In this document: one piece after another, positions 12,501-24,390 of the stretch
Numbering within the stretch: position 1 is the stretch's first letter
How the letters are laid out: each line of letters opens with the position of its first letter
NCBI GenBank assembly: GCA_030141605.1
Contig: JAQGDQ010000448.1
Coordinates: 126,001 to 190,000, forward strand
Length of the DNA stretch: 64,000 nt
Direction: 5' to 3'
Source: Tubiluchus corallicola
Taxonomy: Eukaryota > Priapulida > Priapulimorpha > Priapulimorphida > Tubiluchidae
Notes under the pieces: generated by a model
Database searches by the model: none
The model's input: the letters and a program-made list of their open reading frames with translations, nothing else
What the model was told of the DNA's origin: nothing
Position numbers and translations under genes: made by a program

Positions 12501-15500
12501 ACACCCAACGCTACACTGGAGAATCTGAAAACTTAACTATAGCAAATCATACATTTGTTAAATATTTTTGTATCATACCTGCAATCAAACAAATATATGC
12601 AAACTGTACATTGTGCCAGCATTGCATTACTATCTTTTAAATCATCCTTCTTTAACTAATTAATTATCTAAGTAAATTATCTTACTAGTGCCAGCTGCAG
12701 AATTGCTCTAATAGCGAAAAATTTTATACTTACTGTTTGTGTTTTAGGCATGTCATGAGAAACATTGGTGGTTAGTGAGGCATACTGCTGGTGTATTAAA
12801 AAAGCGTGTTGAGGATTTGGCAAAGGTAGGAAATTTCATGGCTTGAACTATTTGTTTTTATAAGTTTTTATAGTAATCCAGGAATCTGTGATAACTTTTT
12901 TCAGATAATTCTCTCAGATGAGACATTGAAGTAGGCAGGTATTTTAATTGTGTCCATATACGTATTCGTCTTCCCCTAACAAGTTTTCTTAGTGGTCATC
13001 CATCCATGTATAAACCAACTCTAGCATTGATAACCTACTATTTTAGGTTTTTGGTAGGACAAAATAAGTTACTTCTGAAGTAGAGGAGACTCTAGACTGG
13101 CTTGATTTTTCTCTCCTGTCATCATGTTTTTCCACTCATCAACTGTGATGCTGGGATAAAATTGCCCCTAAAAATGAAAGGGAAACATTACTACAACAAC
13201 AGTATATTCAGAGCCTGCTAACACACAGAGCAGAAATAAATATAAGTCTTGTTTGTATAGTTTGACATTTTTTATATGATAGATAATGAAGATGCTTGAT
13301 ACATTTTATTGGTGCCGAGATTAAAAATGCACCCATTGTATCCTAATGGATATTGTAGTTCATGTTATGGATTAAGCACAAACAGTAAACACAGAAAATA
13401 TTTTTTTTATTTTTTGTAAGAAAATGACAACTGCTCATTCCTCAATTGCTCATGGCTTCAAAGCAACATGAAGAAATTTCACAAAAATGTTAGGAGTGTT
13501 TTTTTAATGTTAATGCTCTAGTTCTGGCCTATCTTACCTTACCTGGTGCTTTAAATACTTCCTAGTCAGGCAGCGCTGATGCTGAACATCTGAACAACTT
13601 CCTAGCCAGGTTGCTCAGATGCTGGCTTAAGAGGTGACTAATAAACATCTCATTTTTTAAAATTTATTGTACTGTTGTTAGGCTGTAACTGATCTCCTCG
13701 TCAGACAAAAGCAACTCACAGTTGGTATGCCACCCGAGCCACGAGAAAGAACTATTACTAGACCATTGCCACCTGAAGAACTGAGAGACATAATCAGTGA
13801 AGCATATGGAGAAGACAGTAGTACAGCTATGCTGACACAGGTAACTTGCTGTATGAAGTTTTTTACATTTCCATTTTTTTACTGTTTAGAATTTTTCTTC
13901 TTGAACGTATTTATACTACTACTGTTTAGAATTTTTCTTCTTGAACATATTTATATTGACCAATGTTTTATTTCGATTAACAGGAATTGATTATATATTT
14001 GGCAATGTTCATCAGAACGGAGCCAGAATTATTTCGATGTATGTTGAGATTACGCATTGGGCTTATTGTCCAAGTTATGGCCTCAGAACTGGCAAGGACA
14101 CTTAATTGCTCTGGTGAGTCTTGGACTCGTTTAATATTATTTGTTAAGCCACCATTCAAGTTTTCAAGTTTTTGCTTTAGCTGCAGGATTGTATAAAATC
14201 TGTTGCATAGTAGTCAGATGATTTAGAAATTATCTTTTAGTTGATTTTGTCTTAATGTGGGTTTGCTGCAGAAAAAACTTCAGTACTTTATCTTAGTAGT
14301 CAAAATATCAAAATCAGTTTTATTATTTCATTACTGTTGATGCGGATAATTCATTTTTTACTTTGTTTGTTCTGATATCTAAGTTAAAGCTGCACTTTAT
14401 TTATTTTGCTAAAAGTTTTATAATTTGCTCCATTTGCAGCATGTGATAGAATTAGTTTGAAAATGCTTAGTCACTTGGTGTTTCTTTCTAGTAATATAGT
14501 CTGTAAGACAATTGTAAAAGCCATAATTGTTTATTTCTGAAAATTGGCCAAACTTTTGCAAGCTGAGGCTTAATCACTCCTCTTTTTAAATGACTGTTTT
14601 TCATGCTTATATCAAAAGATGTAGAAAATGTGGGTGAGTAGCTTGTGCTTTCTCCAGTTCTGTTCATGTGTCCTACTGATATTTTGCTGTATGCATTGTG
14701 GTAAAATCTATAATTTAACGAATACCCTACTGTCTGCACTTTGGTTTGGCAAATGGCTCACACTTCAAAATTACTGTAATTCGACTATATGAAATTTTCT
14801 CATGCAAATAAAAGTCATGTCAGAAGTTGTATTATTGTGTTACTATTATGATGAAGTTGAAGTTTTAACTCTACATTATGAATCTTCCAACAGTTACAAA
14901 AAGGTTACGTGCTTGTTATTTGTAAGCCACTTAGTTCTGATTTAATTAGAAACTGGCACAACATACAGCAATGAATAAAATATTGCATTTAATATTTAAA
15001 GTGCTACTAGCTTATAAAGAGTTGTGCATTTCGTTATTGTTAGTTGTTCTGACCTGTCGATAGTTTATTCGTGATTTATGGAAACTAAAATGTGGAAAAT
15101 GTCTGCAGCAGTGTGAATAATGTGTTACACAATGTTGATGTAGTTTTGTTATTTCATGTCTGATGTGCTTTGAAATTGAAGATTGCTTCAAATATGATGT
15201 TTTACATTCAAATGAACAAACTGGTTGCTACATTTTAATTGAGCAGTGTGTGTTAAAAGCAGAAGTTTGTTTCTGTCTAGTGAATGTGAGGAAAAAGAGC
15301 TATGTGATGGATGATTACTCATGGCTTGAAACATTAGCATAAGTTGAATTAGCTAATCCAGAAGGTTGTAATTGTAAATTCATGTGCAATAAGATGCTTT
15401 ACTTAATATTTCTATATTTGTATGTAATACTTTATGTTATAAATGAAGTAAGTTGCTGTCGGCTTTTCCTGTTGTAATCATTGATGATGTTTTTAATTTT

Positions 15501-18500
15501 ATTGTTGCTAATAACAAGTGTTTGTGTTTATAGGTGAGAAAGCTACAGAAGATCTACTGAATTTGAGTCCATTTGAGTTGAAGACACTGCTGCATCACAT
15601 TCTTAGTGGCAAAGAATTACGAGTACACGTAGATGTTGGTACGTATTACTACATTGCCTTTTATATTTAAAACGTTTGATACATTTATGGAAATTGCAAT
15701 CTAAGACCTGGGGCTATAAACGTTTTTAGCTCACTCTTACAAATTTAAATATAATCTTCGTTTATTAATTTTACAAAGTGTGTTACACTTGCTGTAAACA
15801 GATATAGTTTCAGGCAAACAAATAAAATTCAAGTTGGATGCATTTGTACAAAATCTAAATTTTAGTAAATTACTTAGTGTAAGTGCTTATGACTGCAGCC
15901 TGATTTAACTGACTGTTATTTCACTGCATTGATTGCTGTGTAGAAGCAAATCCCGACGGTGATCAGATGACAGTGAAAGAGTGTGCTAAAGCAGAAGATT
16001 TGGGCATGACGCAAGTTGCAGAGGAAATTAAGGTCCAATATAATTAACACTGTGTGTTGTATTTTGTTTGCTGACGAAATTAACTAGATGTTTAGTCAGT
16101 AGTTTGCTGTGATATAAAATAGCTGCTTTGTTGGTTTTTACATGCAGTTGGAAATCACTAACAATGCTTGATAGAGCCATTTTCTTCCAACTTACAGTAG
16201 ATTCTAACTAGAAAGCAACTAGTAGTTGCTAAGTACAATGTATTTAGACTGCTGTAAGTGAAAGAAAATGGCTGTGGAGAAAGAAAAACAACTTATATTA
16301 CACAATATTATTATCAATACTCTATGTACTGTTCTTGCTTTGGTTTGCATCATAGATTTAAATGTCAGGCATGTGCAGATTGAGATTGCTAGACTTCTGC
16401 GAAAAAGTGAGGCAACAATGAGCACAATTCTACAGCCTGTTGTTTGGGAAGAAATGGGTGCCATGTTGTACAATAAACAGTCTGCATTTGACTGTATGGC
16501 AGAGACAACTCTTGAGCAATACACTTTTGAAATATTGTTTCATATGCCGGCTTAGCAATGTCTCTTTACATGTGCATGGCCTTTAAATTAGTGGCTTTAA
16601 GTATTGTTGCCTTTTGTATGTGTTGTTTTTACATGTTGCACTGTAGTTAATTATTTTAGATACTTACGTTGCTTGATGTAGCTGATGTCGTTATTTCTGC
16701 TTGTTTGCATGGTTATCTCATTCTTTGTTTGTTTAATGCTTGTTTGATTATTTGCATTTGATTAGTATCTGGACGAGATACAATTACAGACCGTGATCAT
16801 ACTATAGAGGAGATAATATTGCATCAGGTATGTAGATACCTATACGTGAAAAATGCATTCAAACCTTTTCTAATGTGGCATGACAGATCCTAGTGTATAC
16901 TGAAAGAATATTACTATAGATGCCGAATTTGGCCTGTTAAGTGTTTAATTTTGCTGGAATTTAATTTCTCGCATATTTTGTAGGCTGTGACTTTGTATGT
17001 AGGCCTACTGCACCCAAATGCATACTCAGAAAGTATTGTCTTCATGCTTTTGATTGCAATTTAAATTGTTTCTTTTGATAAATAAATGACTTCTTTTGAT
17101 AAATAAATGGCAGCTCAAATATCAGTACTTCATGATTAAGCGGTAAAGCTACAACATCTCTGGACATTCAGTGAAATTTCATCTTACCATGAGGTAGCAA
17201 ATGCAAGCAATTAATTACATCAACGAAGTTGTTTGCCATCATCTAGCTATTTATTATAAATAGTAGAGCAAATATATTCTCAGCAGATTTCCGTTAGTTT
17301 AGTCGATACTTTATAAATAGCTAATACAGTTTGTGAAATTTTGTGAAAGATATTGCCATTAAAACAATTGCTAAGTGCACAGTTGTAAGTAAGGACTTAC
17401 TGTACTGATTAGTACAGAATTCTGTGAGTAATAACAGTCTTAATTTGGGTATGATTCATGCCAGGGTCTTGGTTTATCACAAATCTCCCAGTTTGCAAAT
17501 TGCCAAACGGCATATAAAATCTCTGTATTAAATTGCGACAAAACAACTTAACAAATTGTTTGAACTGATATAATTAGATGGCTTCATGTCAATTTCATGC
17601 AAGTTTTTAAAATAAGAATTATTTGAATCTGTATCCAACTTTTGTTGTGACTGCTAAAAATCTAAATTTTTAGCTGTGTACATCACTACAGTCATCAAAC
17701 AGTACACTTTTATTTGTCTTGTACAGAATGGAAAATAAAAAAATGAATTCCAATTGAAATTAAATACATTTGTACTACCATTTCTTCCTTTTTGGTATTG
17801 ATTGCTACTGACTGCTTCCTTCCTCCACTAATCATGCATTTTAAACTTTATGCTCCTATGATCACAACAGGATTTGTAATTGCCTTTTTTAGAGTAGTAG
17901 CTATAGCACATGTTTTTCTTATTCTAGCATGCGCTGATTGTTAATATGGTAATGTCTTTTGTGTTACAGTCTAACTAGTAACTTTACATTACTTCTGTAA
18001 TAAGGTAATATGAGATGCAAGTTTATTCGAGAAAATTGTATTTAATAAGTATTAGAAACGTACTAAAAGAGTTCTTAGTTTAACAGTGTACTGATTGCAA
18101 TACTTAGATTAAGTGATCTTTGTCATAAGAAAATTATTGCTCTGCTCTACTGTAGAGAAACATATCAAAGTAGCCAATCTTTTACTAGCTATATCCAGTC
18201 GATCACTCAGAATATCGGTTTGTTAACAACTTAAGTCGATCAATCATAATAATTATTTGTTTTCAACTTAAGTTAGTGCTTAATATTTATTCTTTACTAA
18301 TAGTGGCTTATTAGATGTAAAAAAATGTATTATTCTCCATCACAGTTTTCACATCGAGACTCATTAGCGTCCGCTATTGAAGGAGGAAAATCTGTAAGAT
18401 CAGGCAACGGCTTTGCAGATGATGTGTCCAGACAGGGACAGTGGCTGCGGAGACGTCGCTTAGATGGCGCTCTGAACAGAGTACCAGTAGATTTCTATCC

Positions 18501-20698
18501 AAAGCTTTGGAATGTTCTAGAAAAGGTATTGTTTGGAATACCCGCATATTTTCTTCCGATCTTTCTCATTACTTTGTTTTTAATAATCGTTGCCAGTAGA
18601 TACTTTAATTGTTTTTTTAATCTATTTCTATTTGTATCTTGCAGTGTCATGGATTGTCTATACATGGTCATGTTTTACCACAAAGTTTAACCAGAGAGGT
18701 AAGTTTTCATGGGTGCTGTCAGGTAGAACTGTTGTATAACTGTCATAACTGGTAAATGTGCGCTTCATATTATTGTCTAGCAGGTTTTTGCACCTTTGCT
18801 CATTATGCCTTTTTGTTCATTCTAGATGACACCTGGTGAAACAAAATTTGCTTTGCAAGTTGAGGCGGTGCTAAATCGGATCCCACAACCTGAATATCGC
18901 CAGTTAATGGTCGAAGCACTCATGGTGCTCACCCTCGTGGTGGAAACAGACAAGAAATGCAACCTGGGTGGAATAATTCATGTGGAACATCTTGTTGCAG
19001 AAGCCAATAGATTATTTCTCATGGATCAGGTAGGGAAATCAGATAACATTAACTTTTTAACTTTTCAAAATTGTTAATGTTAAAATGTTTTTTTTTAATT
19101 TTGCTGCAAATTTATGCATGTGTTACTCAAAAGAGGACACAATCTCATGTCCATTTGCACATGACATGTTCTTTTCTAGTAAAGATTCCCATGCCTTAAG
19201 GGTAGAAAGGTAGAAGTTTTTACTTATGCATTTCGTAATAATTCTTGTACAACAGTTTTTACTGAATCTGGTGTAAGAGTTTTCCTGTAATTGCATTGTA
19301 TAAATTGTAGTGCACATAATGCATAGTGCATCATTCGAACAGCATTGAAATTTTTCCGATTCACACTGTGAAACAATATTTGTAATTATTTCGGTGACTT
19401 TCCACTTTTGCCAAATGCAAAACACTAACACTCGGCCACTAGAAATGGGCTGCAATGGGAATGAAGCTGCCTGTTTCTATTCTCTTTTGTGTTTAAATGG
19501 TTGTCTGTCTGCTATAAGGCTAAGCAGCTGTCATTGGACCTCTCGTACATCATTTACTTTTTTATAATATTAATTAAAACTCACTGGGGTGTGTAAATAA
19601 AAAAGTAAACAAATGCTAATTATGTTTATAGTACCTGTTAACTAGTACTAACTATGTGTTCTTGTTGTGGACAAATGGCCTATATTAGGCCTTGGAGGCC
19701 AAATTAAGATGTAATATATATAACTCGCCAATAAAAACATGCCTTCTGACAATATTCTTTTTACAATTTTCTGTGTGTATATTTAGTGCAGCTTTTACCA
19801 ATACAGCAAAATAGTCAAAGATATGACATAAGCTTGGTGGAAAATGGAAACGGTGCACAGTAACATTTCTTGTATATTTATGCACATTGTGAATTACTCC
19901 CCCCCTTTTCCAGCATTCACATGACCAAGAAATATTTTCTGTGGCTGAGGGTTAAACCCAAATTATAATAAAAAAATTTTGGTCAGATAAGATTGAAAAG
20001 ATCAGCATTCTCAAATGCTTGTATACTAAGAGTGGAAGTTTGCTGCAGTTTTGCAGTTTTTCTCAAATTTTAAGGAAAGACAATGGCTTCAGTTAATTTT
20101 TGTAACTAAGAATGATTCAAAGTGTGCTGATATGCTGTTGCACATACTTGCATAGGTCATGATGAGCTTATAGGAATAGTCAATACAGTTTATGAATCAT
20201 GCATTATTTTCACGCCATGTTATACATGTCAGACAATAAGCACACATCGACGACAAGACTCCATTTTTAGAAAATATACTTAACACATCTTTTCAAGACA
20301 TTTACAGACTTGCTAATTCTGTCACCCGCTATTTTCAATGTAAATAGTTGGTAATTTTTTTACAAATTGCATTTTAAATTTATGACATGGAAATTCTCAA
20401 AATCTGTAAAGCTCTGTGCCAAAGGTTGCAATAATTGCTGATTGTATTCATATTATTACTGTTTTAGTCTCGAGTTGGTGGTGATGCTACACTGTGTTGC
20501 GCTGGTGCCGCAGCTCCCATTGCTGTTCCGGGGAAAGTACCTGTTCTAAAATGTGGAGGAAAGGCTGGGGTTTGCCAATTATTCTACGACAGCGCTCCTA
20601 GTGGCAGGTTTGGAACTATGACGTACTTGTGCAAGGCCGTGGCACAGCTACTTAATATTTTCCCAGCAACTGGAGATTTGGAATGTGTGATTAGCTAG
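571..20698 (+). CDS. PHKA: Phosphorylase b kinase regulatory subunit alpha (5' end outside window)
   Basis: The alpha subunit regulates the hexadecameric kinase that activates glycogen phosphorylase. Exons read from conserved sequence and GT-AG sites: 571-693, 992-1087, 1183-1369, 1624-1758, 2013-2122, 2943-3087 or 3426-3579, 4176-4251, 5828-5919, 6236-6409, 7027-7077, 8113-8145, 10599-10825, 11368-11492, 11922-12000, 12748-12825, 13682-13840, 13984-14113, 15534-15638, 15944-16032 or 16766-16827, 18346-18525, 18645-18698, 18826-19029, 20468-20698. One from each pair gives 960 residues in frame. Vertebrate alpha subunits are about 1235 residues, so roughly the first quarter (most of the glucoamylase-like domain) is missing to the left. 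Landmarks typical of the family are [69 protein letters not shown] and [14 protein letters not shown]. The beta subunit is the alternative, but the C-terminal match and CaaX box favour alpha. Exon boundaries are predictions without RNA support. Confidence 0.95.
2943..3087 (+). other. PHKA: PHKA alternative exon, copy A of a duplicated pair
   Basis: 145 bp, entered in phase 0 from the exon ending at 2122 and left in phase 1. It encodes 48 residues beginning [12 protein letters not shown] and containing SSWRQLGRP. The vertebrate equivalent is the segment starting FYLALDN and containing SRWRMTGQP. Joined to the exon at 4176 it reads in frame ([10 protein letters not shown]). Confidence 0.88.
3426..3579 (+). 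other. PHKA: PHKA alternative exon, copy B of a duplicated pair
   Basis: 154 bp, entered in phase 0 with the acceptor AG at 3424-3425 and left in phase 1, exactly like copy A. It encodes [12 protein letters not shown] through TSWRQLGRP to MWGDI. About 25 of 48 aligned residues match copy A without gaps, and copy B carries three extra residues at the end. A second acceptor AG sits at 3431-3432. That one would put the exon in phase 1, so it could only follow copy A. Copy B spliced from 2122 via the second acceptor runs into a stop. Confidence 0.85.
4788..5125. mobile_element. hAT-like element remnant in PHKA intron
   Basis: Starts CAGGGGCGTATCAAGAG, typical of hAT-like terminal repeats. Toward its right side it has GACGCCCTC and GGCGCCCTAGGC, of the kind found at the opposite ends of such elements. 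No clean target duplication was found, so the right boundary is approximate. No transposase frame is present. Confidence 0.4.
6236..6409 (+). other. PHKA: PHKA phase 1-1 exon with basic, PKA-type sites
   Basis: 174 bp (58 codons), entered and left in phase 1, so it can be skipped without shifting the frame. It encodes a strongly basic stretch with [10 protein letters not shown] and KRTKSIAI, both containing Arg/Lys-x-x-Ser-like sites. This is the region where vertebrate alpha subunits carry poorly conserved regulatory sequence. The acceptor is TATAG|GT and the donor CAG|GTAAG. Confidence 0.7.
7027..7077 (+). other. PHKA: PHKA small phase 1-1 cassette exon (51 bp)
   Basis: A 51-bp open segment between TAACAG and AG|GTTAG, encoding [18 protein letters not shown]. 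It keeps the phase 1 to phase 1 pattern of its neighbours. Support comes only from splice sites, frame and position in the gene, since the sequence is not conserved in families I know. Confidence 0.5.
8113..8145 (+). other. PHKA: PHKA micro-exon candidate (33 bp)
   Basis: 33 bp between TTATAG and AG|GTTAG, phase 1 to phase 1, encoding [11 protein letters not shown]. It fits the chain of in-frame cassettes here, but it is short enough to be a chance arrangement. Confidence 0.4.
10599..10825 (+). other. PHKA: PHKA linker exon with acidic tract and RRQS site
   Basis: 227 bp, phase 1 to phase 0, encoding a serine- and proline-rich, probably disordered linker with an acidic DDDDK stretch and a PKA-type site [11 protein letters not shown]. 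It leads into the conserved helical segment starting at 11368. The linker itself is not conserved with vertebrate PHKA. Confidence 0.75.
13881..13957. repeat. Two-copy 40-bp tandem duplication in PHKA intron
   Basis: ACTGTTTAGAATTTTTCTTC begins one copy at 13881 and another at 13921, with nearly identical 37-bp cores. It sits just upstream of the exon at 13984, within the acceptor-side part of the intron. Confidence 0.8.
15944..16032 (+). other. PHKA: PHKA alternative exon (second pair, version 1)
   Basis: 89 bp, phase 1 to phase 0, following the [10 protein letters not shown] exon. It encodes 30 residues ending MTQVAEEIK, which resembles the vertebrate alpha segment ending MQLKSEIK. It then joins the exon at 18346 that leads to [14 protein letters not shown]. 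The donor is AAG|GTCCAA, an unusual form. Confidence 0.7.
16766..16827 (+). other. PHKA: PHKA alternative exon candidate (second pair, version 2)
   Basis: 62 bp with acceptor GATTAG and strong donor CAG|GTATGT. It is open only when entered in phase 1, and it leaves in phase 0, exactly as the 15944-16032 exon does. It encodes [20 protein letters not shown]. If spliced after 16032 it would be read in phase 0 and meet a TAG, so it could replace that exon but not follow it. No clear similarity between the two versions is visible. Confidence 0.5.
20684..20698 (+). other. PHKA: C-terminal CaaX prenylation motif (CVIS) and stop of PHKA
   Basis: The last codons read Glu-Cys-Val-Ile-Ser-stop. Cys-aliphatic-aliphatic-Ser is a classic farnesyl-transferase recognition motif. 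Vertebrate alpha subunits are known to be farnesylated at a C-terminal Cys-x-x-Gln motif, so the modification, though not the exact residues, appears conserved. Confidence 0.85.
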
Positions 20699-21108
20699 GA
20701 GTTTTACTAGTCATTTGTGAAGTTGTGCATACAGGTGTTTACTTTTGAGCACCTTGGTTTGTTAAAGTGTTTGAGCTTTAGTATTGTTGCTCACATTTCT
20801 GGTGTTGGTGCTGTATTGGTGCTTAGCATGTATTAGAATCTTTACTTCTAGTTTTTTTCATAAAAATTGTATTAACTTTTTTATTTTTTTATCGCGTTTT
20901 CATCAATTGCTGTAATATATCTTAAATAATGCCTTAAACTTGTATTTCAGCAGCTTGCTAGTTTCTGTATTTTGTATGGGTAGACTTCATTATTTGCAGA
21001 TATAACATTCCAGACTTAAATACCAGATACTGCATGTAATAACGTGTAAACAACTGTGCACGTAAAATGTAAAAAGAATTTGCATTACCATTAAAATTTT
21101 ATCATTAA

Positions 21109-21114
21109 AATAAA
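21109..21114 (+). terminator. Candidate polyadenylation signal AATAAA for PHKA
   Basis: AATAAA about 410 nt after the PHKA stop codon, in AT-rich sequence. The actual cleavage site cannot be seen from sequence alone. Confidence 0.4.
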
Positions 21115-22825
21115 TTAAAATAATGGTAAGATATGTTTTGTCTACCTTGAATACCGTGAATAATGAAGTGTACTTTTACGTCTTTTGGCATACTGTCCAA
21201 AGTGGCATGTATATTGCATTGATGCTTTACAGTTACTTTAGTTTGCAGACTATGACTATTTTATGCCTATTATAGCCGTTCTTTTCTACTTCATCTGTCC
21301 ATTTCATTTGTTTCATGATTTTGTTCATTAGTGTTATCCAAATACATATCAATGTGATAATACATGATAGCTCGTACTTGTGTTATACTCAACACTAATT
21401 TGTGCTTATGCTCATGACGTTCGTGGCCATGTAGATCACAGTGCCTATGCTTGCCGCCAAGTTGCTGGATCTCACGTATGCTAACTTAACATGTAACACA
21501 ATACTGTTTAAGAGACTATATCAATTAGTCCATAAAGGCATCCCTATTTTGCATTATTTATAAAAAAATAATGTGACAATTAGGAGAAAACTGTATGAAT
21601 TTGTTTTTTTATACATTTTGTTACAGTCGTACCATGGGGGAATATTGAAAACTTAATTATGTGAAAAGTTTGTGCCTTTATGAGTTGCATCCTCTGTCCA
21701 CCATTAAGTATGCATTGTCTCTGATACTGTTTCTTATAGGTCTTGCATGTATACGTACTAAAGCAGTTGTGTTCCTTAGTATATTTATTATGGCAACAGT
21801 CAAAGTTTGATAACAACTGGCACTCAAATTATGCCTTGTAACAATATTATGTACCATATAAGTATACAGTGTGTAAACTTATTAATCAGAATTTACAGAA
21901 TTTTGCAATACATGTAAAGACATCTAATCTGTATGACATTTCGAATTTGGACTGATCGATGGACAGAGTTTTACAGTATCTCATATACTAGGTGCGCTAC
22001 AGTTTAATTTTACACTTCTGCAACAGTTGAGTTAGCAAAACTATCTTGTTCTTCAGTGTCTGTTGCAGACTTACAGGTACAACTTTTAACTTTACTTTTT
22101 ACTCTTGTTTTTGAAAAGGTATAGTTGCCATTTTTATAGTTTTAGTTAACAAGTTAGAATGAGAATTGACTTAGAAAAGAATCATTTCTCGTATATTAGC
22201 AGATATGTGTTGAAACTAAACAATTTATAGTGCATGTTTGTTACTGTTGACAGTTTGTACAAATGGTACAAATTGAAACAGTTATAGTTTCGTGTAGATA
22301 ATGAATAGCATTTATTCTTTGAGCACAAATTGGTTAATTGCTCTACTTGTCAAATTGAAGTATTGAAATAGAAATTCACAGTTAGCAGGCATCAATGCTT
22401 TGAATATTTGATCTAAATTTGTTTACTGTCGAGTATCTACTTTAACTTATTATTTTGATTGTTTTTTGAATTGAGAGAAACTTGTTACTTGGAGCTGAAG
22501 TAAAACTTCGGCAGTTTGCATAATGTTGGTTAACATTGTATGGGTTGTTTGCAAAGCTATCATCATTTGCTCGATTTTCATTCTACTTTTGTGAGAATGT
22601 GTGTGTTTATGTACCATATGGTTTATAGATTCAATTTCTCCTCATTTGCATATGCACAAATATATGCAATACACAGTTCTGATTGTTGGAAAAGTCTGTT
22701 TATTATTGTTTTTTTGTTTTGCAAATTACAAATCTTCGCAGACAAGCTGTTACTCAAAGTTGTTCTAACACGCTACAATGCTACATCACTTTTTAAGTGT
22801 ACAAGAAGACGGTTTAGGTCCGTTT

Positions 22826-23395
22826 CCCCCCACAAAACTTTTTTCAAAGAAAAACCATTTCCAAGAAAAAATAACTTCCCAGAAAAAATTTGCCAGGAAT
22901 TTTTTCGCAGATAAACGTTGTTTTACAGAAAGTAGTTTTCATAAAAACCCATTTCACCGAAATATTTCCCAGAAAAATGTTTGACAAAAAAATCGTGGAT
23001 ACGTTTTCAAGTGCTAAATCTGCAATTTTAGTAGGTAACAAACCACACAGATTTATTAAACTATCTTTGAGTCACCATTTGCCCAATAAATTATGCTCCT
23101 GCGGAACACTTTTTTACAGGTCGTCTTATGACCAGATCCTTTCGAATCACAGCTATTAAAAATAATTGCCCAAGATTGATTTTCCTAGGCGGTTTTCAAA
23201 CAAATCAGTTGCCAGGCTTGGTATTGCTTAACTTTGATTAAAATAAACTAGTTTTTATTGTGCTTTGTTTAAAAAGATTTATTACATTTTAGGTGAATTT
23301 CATTTTCTATGAAATGACGGTATTGGGAAATGGCAATTCTGAGAAATATCTTTTCTGTGAAAATGTTTTTCTATAAAATAAAAAAGTTTACTGTG
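22826..23395. repeat. Degenerate repeat cluster built on TTTCC(C)AGAAAAA units
   Basis: From 22826 to about 22990, motifs such as CCAAGAAAAAA, CCCAGAAAAA and CACCGAAA recur about every 15-25 bp. From about 23295 to 23395 the complementary flavour appears (TTTTCTATGAAA, TTTTCTGTGAAAA, TTTTTCTATAAAA). The two blocks are roughly inverted relative to each other around an unrelated centre, as in a large decayed foldback element or an expanding AT-rich minisatellite. Confidence 0.5.
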
Positions 23396-23912
23396 AGTTG
23401 TGAGTTGAATTAATTTCTGGTGGATTTAAACTGTTTACAAAATGTTAACAACTTTTTCGATTCACTGGAACCACTGGGAATTCAGTTGATGCAGATGACA
23501 CACAGTACAGTTAAATGAAACAAATCCATTGTGGGGAATTTAATAGTCATCGGCACATAATAGTCACGTGTGTTAGCACACAGAAAGTAAAAGCCGATAG
23601 GGAAATTAAACACGTAATTTCCCTTCATAGATGCTGAGTTAGTTGGTCAAGTTCAGCTTATATAGACAAGGTGAATACCAAGAATCTGGGATGTTTTTGA
23701 TGTCGGTTTTACTTTTGCCAAGTTTGAAATGTATACGTACCATTTTATTTACATAATGTGCATTCTATACACATTCTACAATCCACTCGCCAGTTCCTTG
23801 CACTAGCACTGTTCATTGTACTAGTGGGAATGTGCCAATATGTAATTTCTGTAGATGTAATGAATGACAAAAGATTGTTCGAATAACTAACAGATCAGTT
23901 CAGTGACTTAGG

Positions 23913-23974
23913 TTGATTGAGTGACTGAGTAACTAGAGTGAGTGGACAGGTCGATTGAGTGACTGAGTAACTAG
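23913..23974. repeat. Minisatellite, two 38-bp units
   Basis: GATTGAGTGACTGAGTAACT occurs at about 23915 and 23953, with one mismatch in the wider 24-bp core. Flanking sequence (CAGTGACTTAGG, CTCAATGACTAGG) looks like further decayed units of the same GACT-rich theme. Confidence 0.75.
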
Positions 23975-24186
23975 CTCCTCAATGACTAGGCCGAGTGGCG
24001 CGATTCATTGCCAAGCTTGAAGCGAATGCAAAATTGCTAAAATTAATTATGATTTACATTTATAACTACATCAGTTACATCTCATTTTCTTTTCCACTAA
24101 TACATTTCTGCAACACAATACGCTTGTATTAGCGTTGTTTACTAACAGCAACTGGGGATTCCCCTAATTTGAAGGGCGTAGTTTGG

Positions 24187-24390
24187 GACGCGGGTGGACG
24201 TAATTTTGAGCGTTCATTCGCTAAATTGATGGACATATTCCAATGGACGTCCGTTAACTATTCAATGAACCTGTTGAACGTAATTTTGGAAACAATGGAC
24301 GAAAGTTGAGCGCCCTTTTACTAAACTTGTGGACCTACGTAATATTGAACATGATGGATGTAACTTTGAGCATTCGTCGTTATTTGCTGT
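24187..24390. repeat. Degenerate minisatellite of about 40-bp units
   Basis: Units share the pattern GGACGTAATTTTGAGCG, then a T/C-rich stretch, then CTAAA-TTG-TGGAC. Clear copies start near 24190 and 24297. More diverged ones lie between and after them, including AACGTAATTTTGGA and GGATGTAACTTTGAGCA. Confidence 0.6.

Noticed and set aside
16219-16555. Opposed frames of 101 and 95 residues inside a PHKA intron
   Set aside because: Both strands open over the same bases, hydrophobic and unconserved, and neither fits PHKA phases.
22540-22984. Overlapping plus-strand frames of 68-124 residues
   Set aside because: They run through the AGAAAA-type degenerate repeat, are Lys/Phe-biased and match nothing; all look like by-products of repeats.
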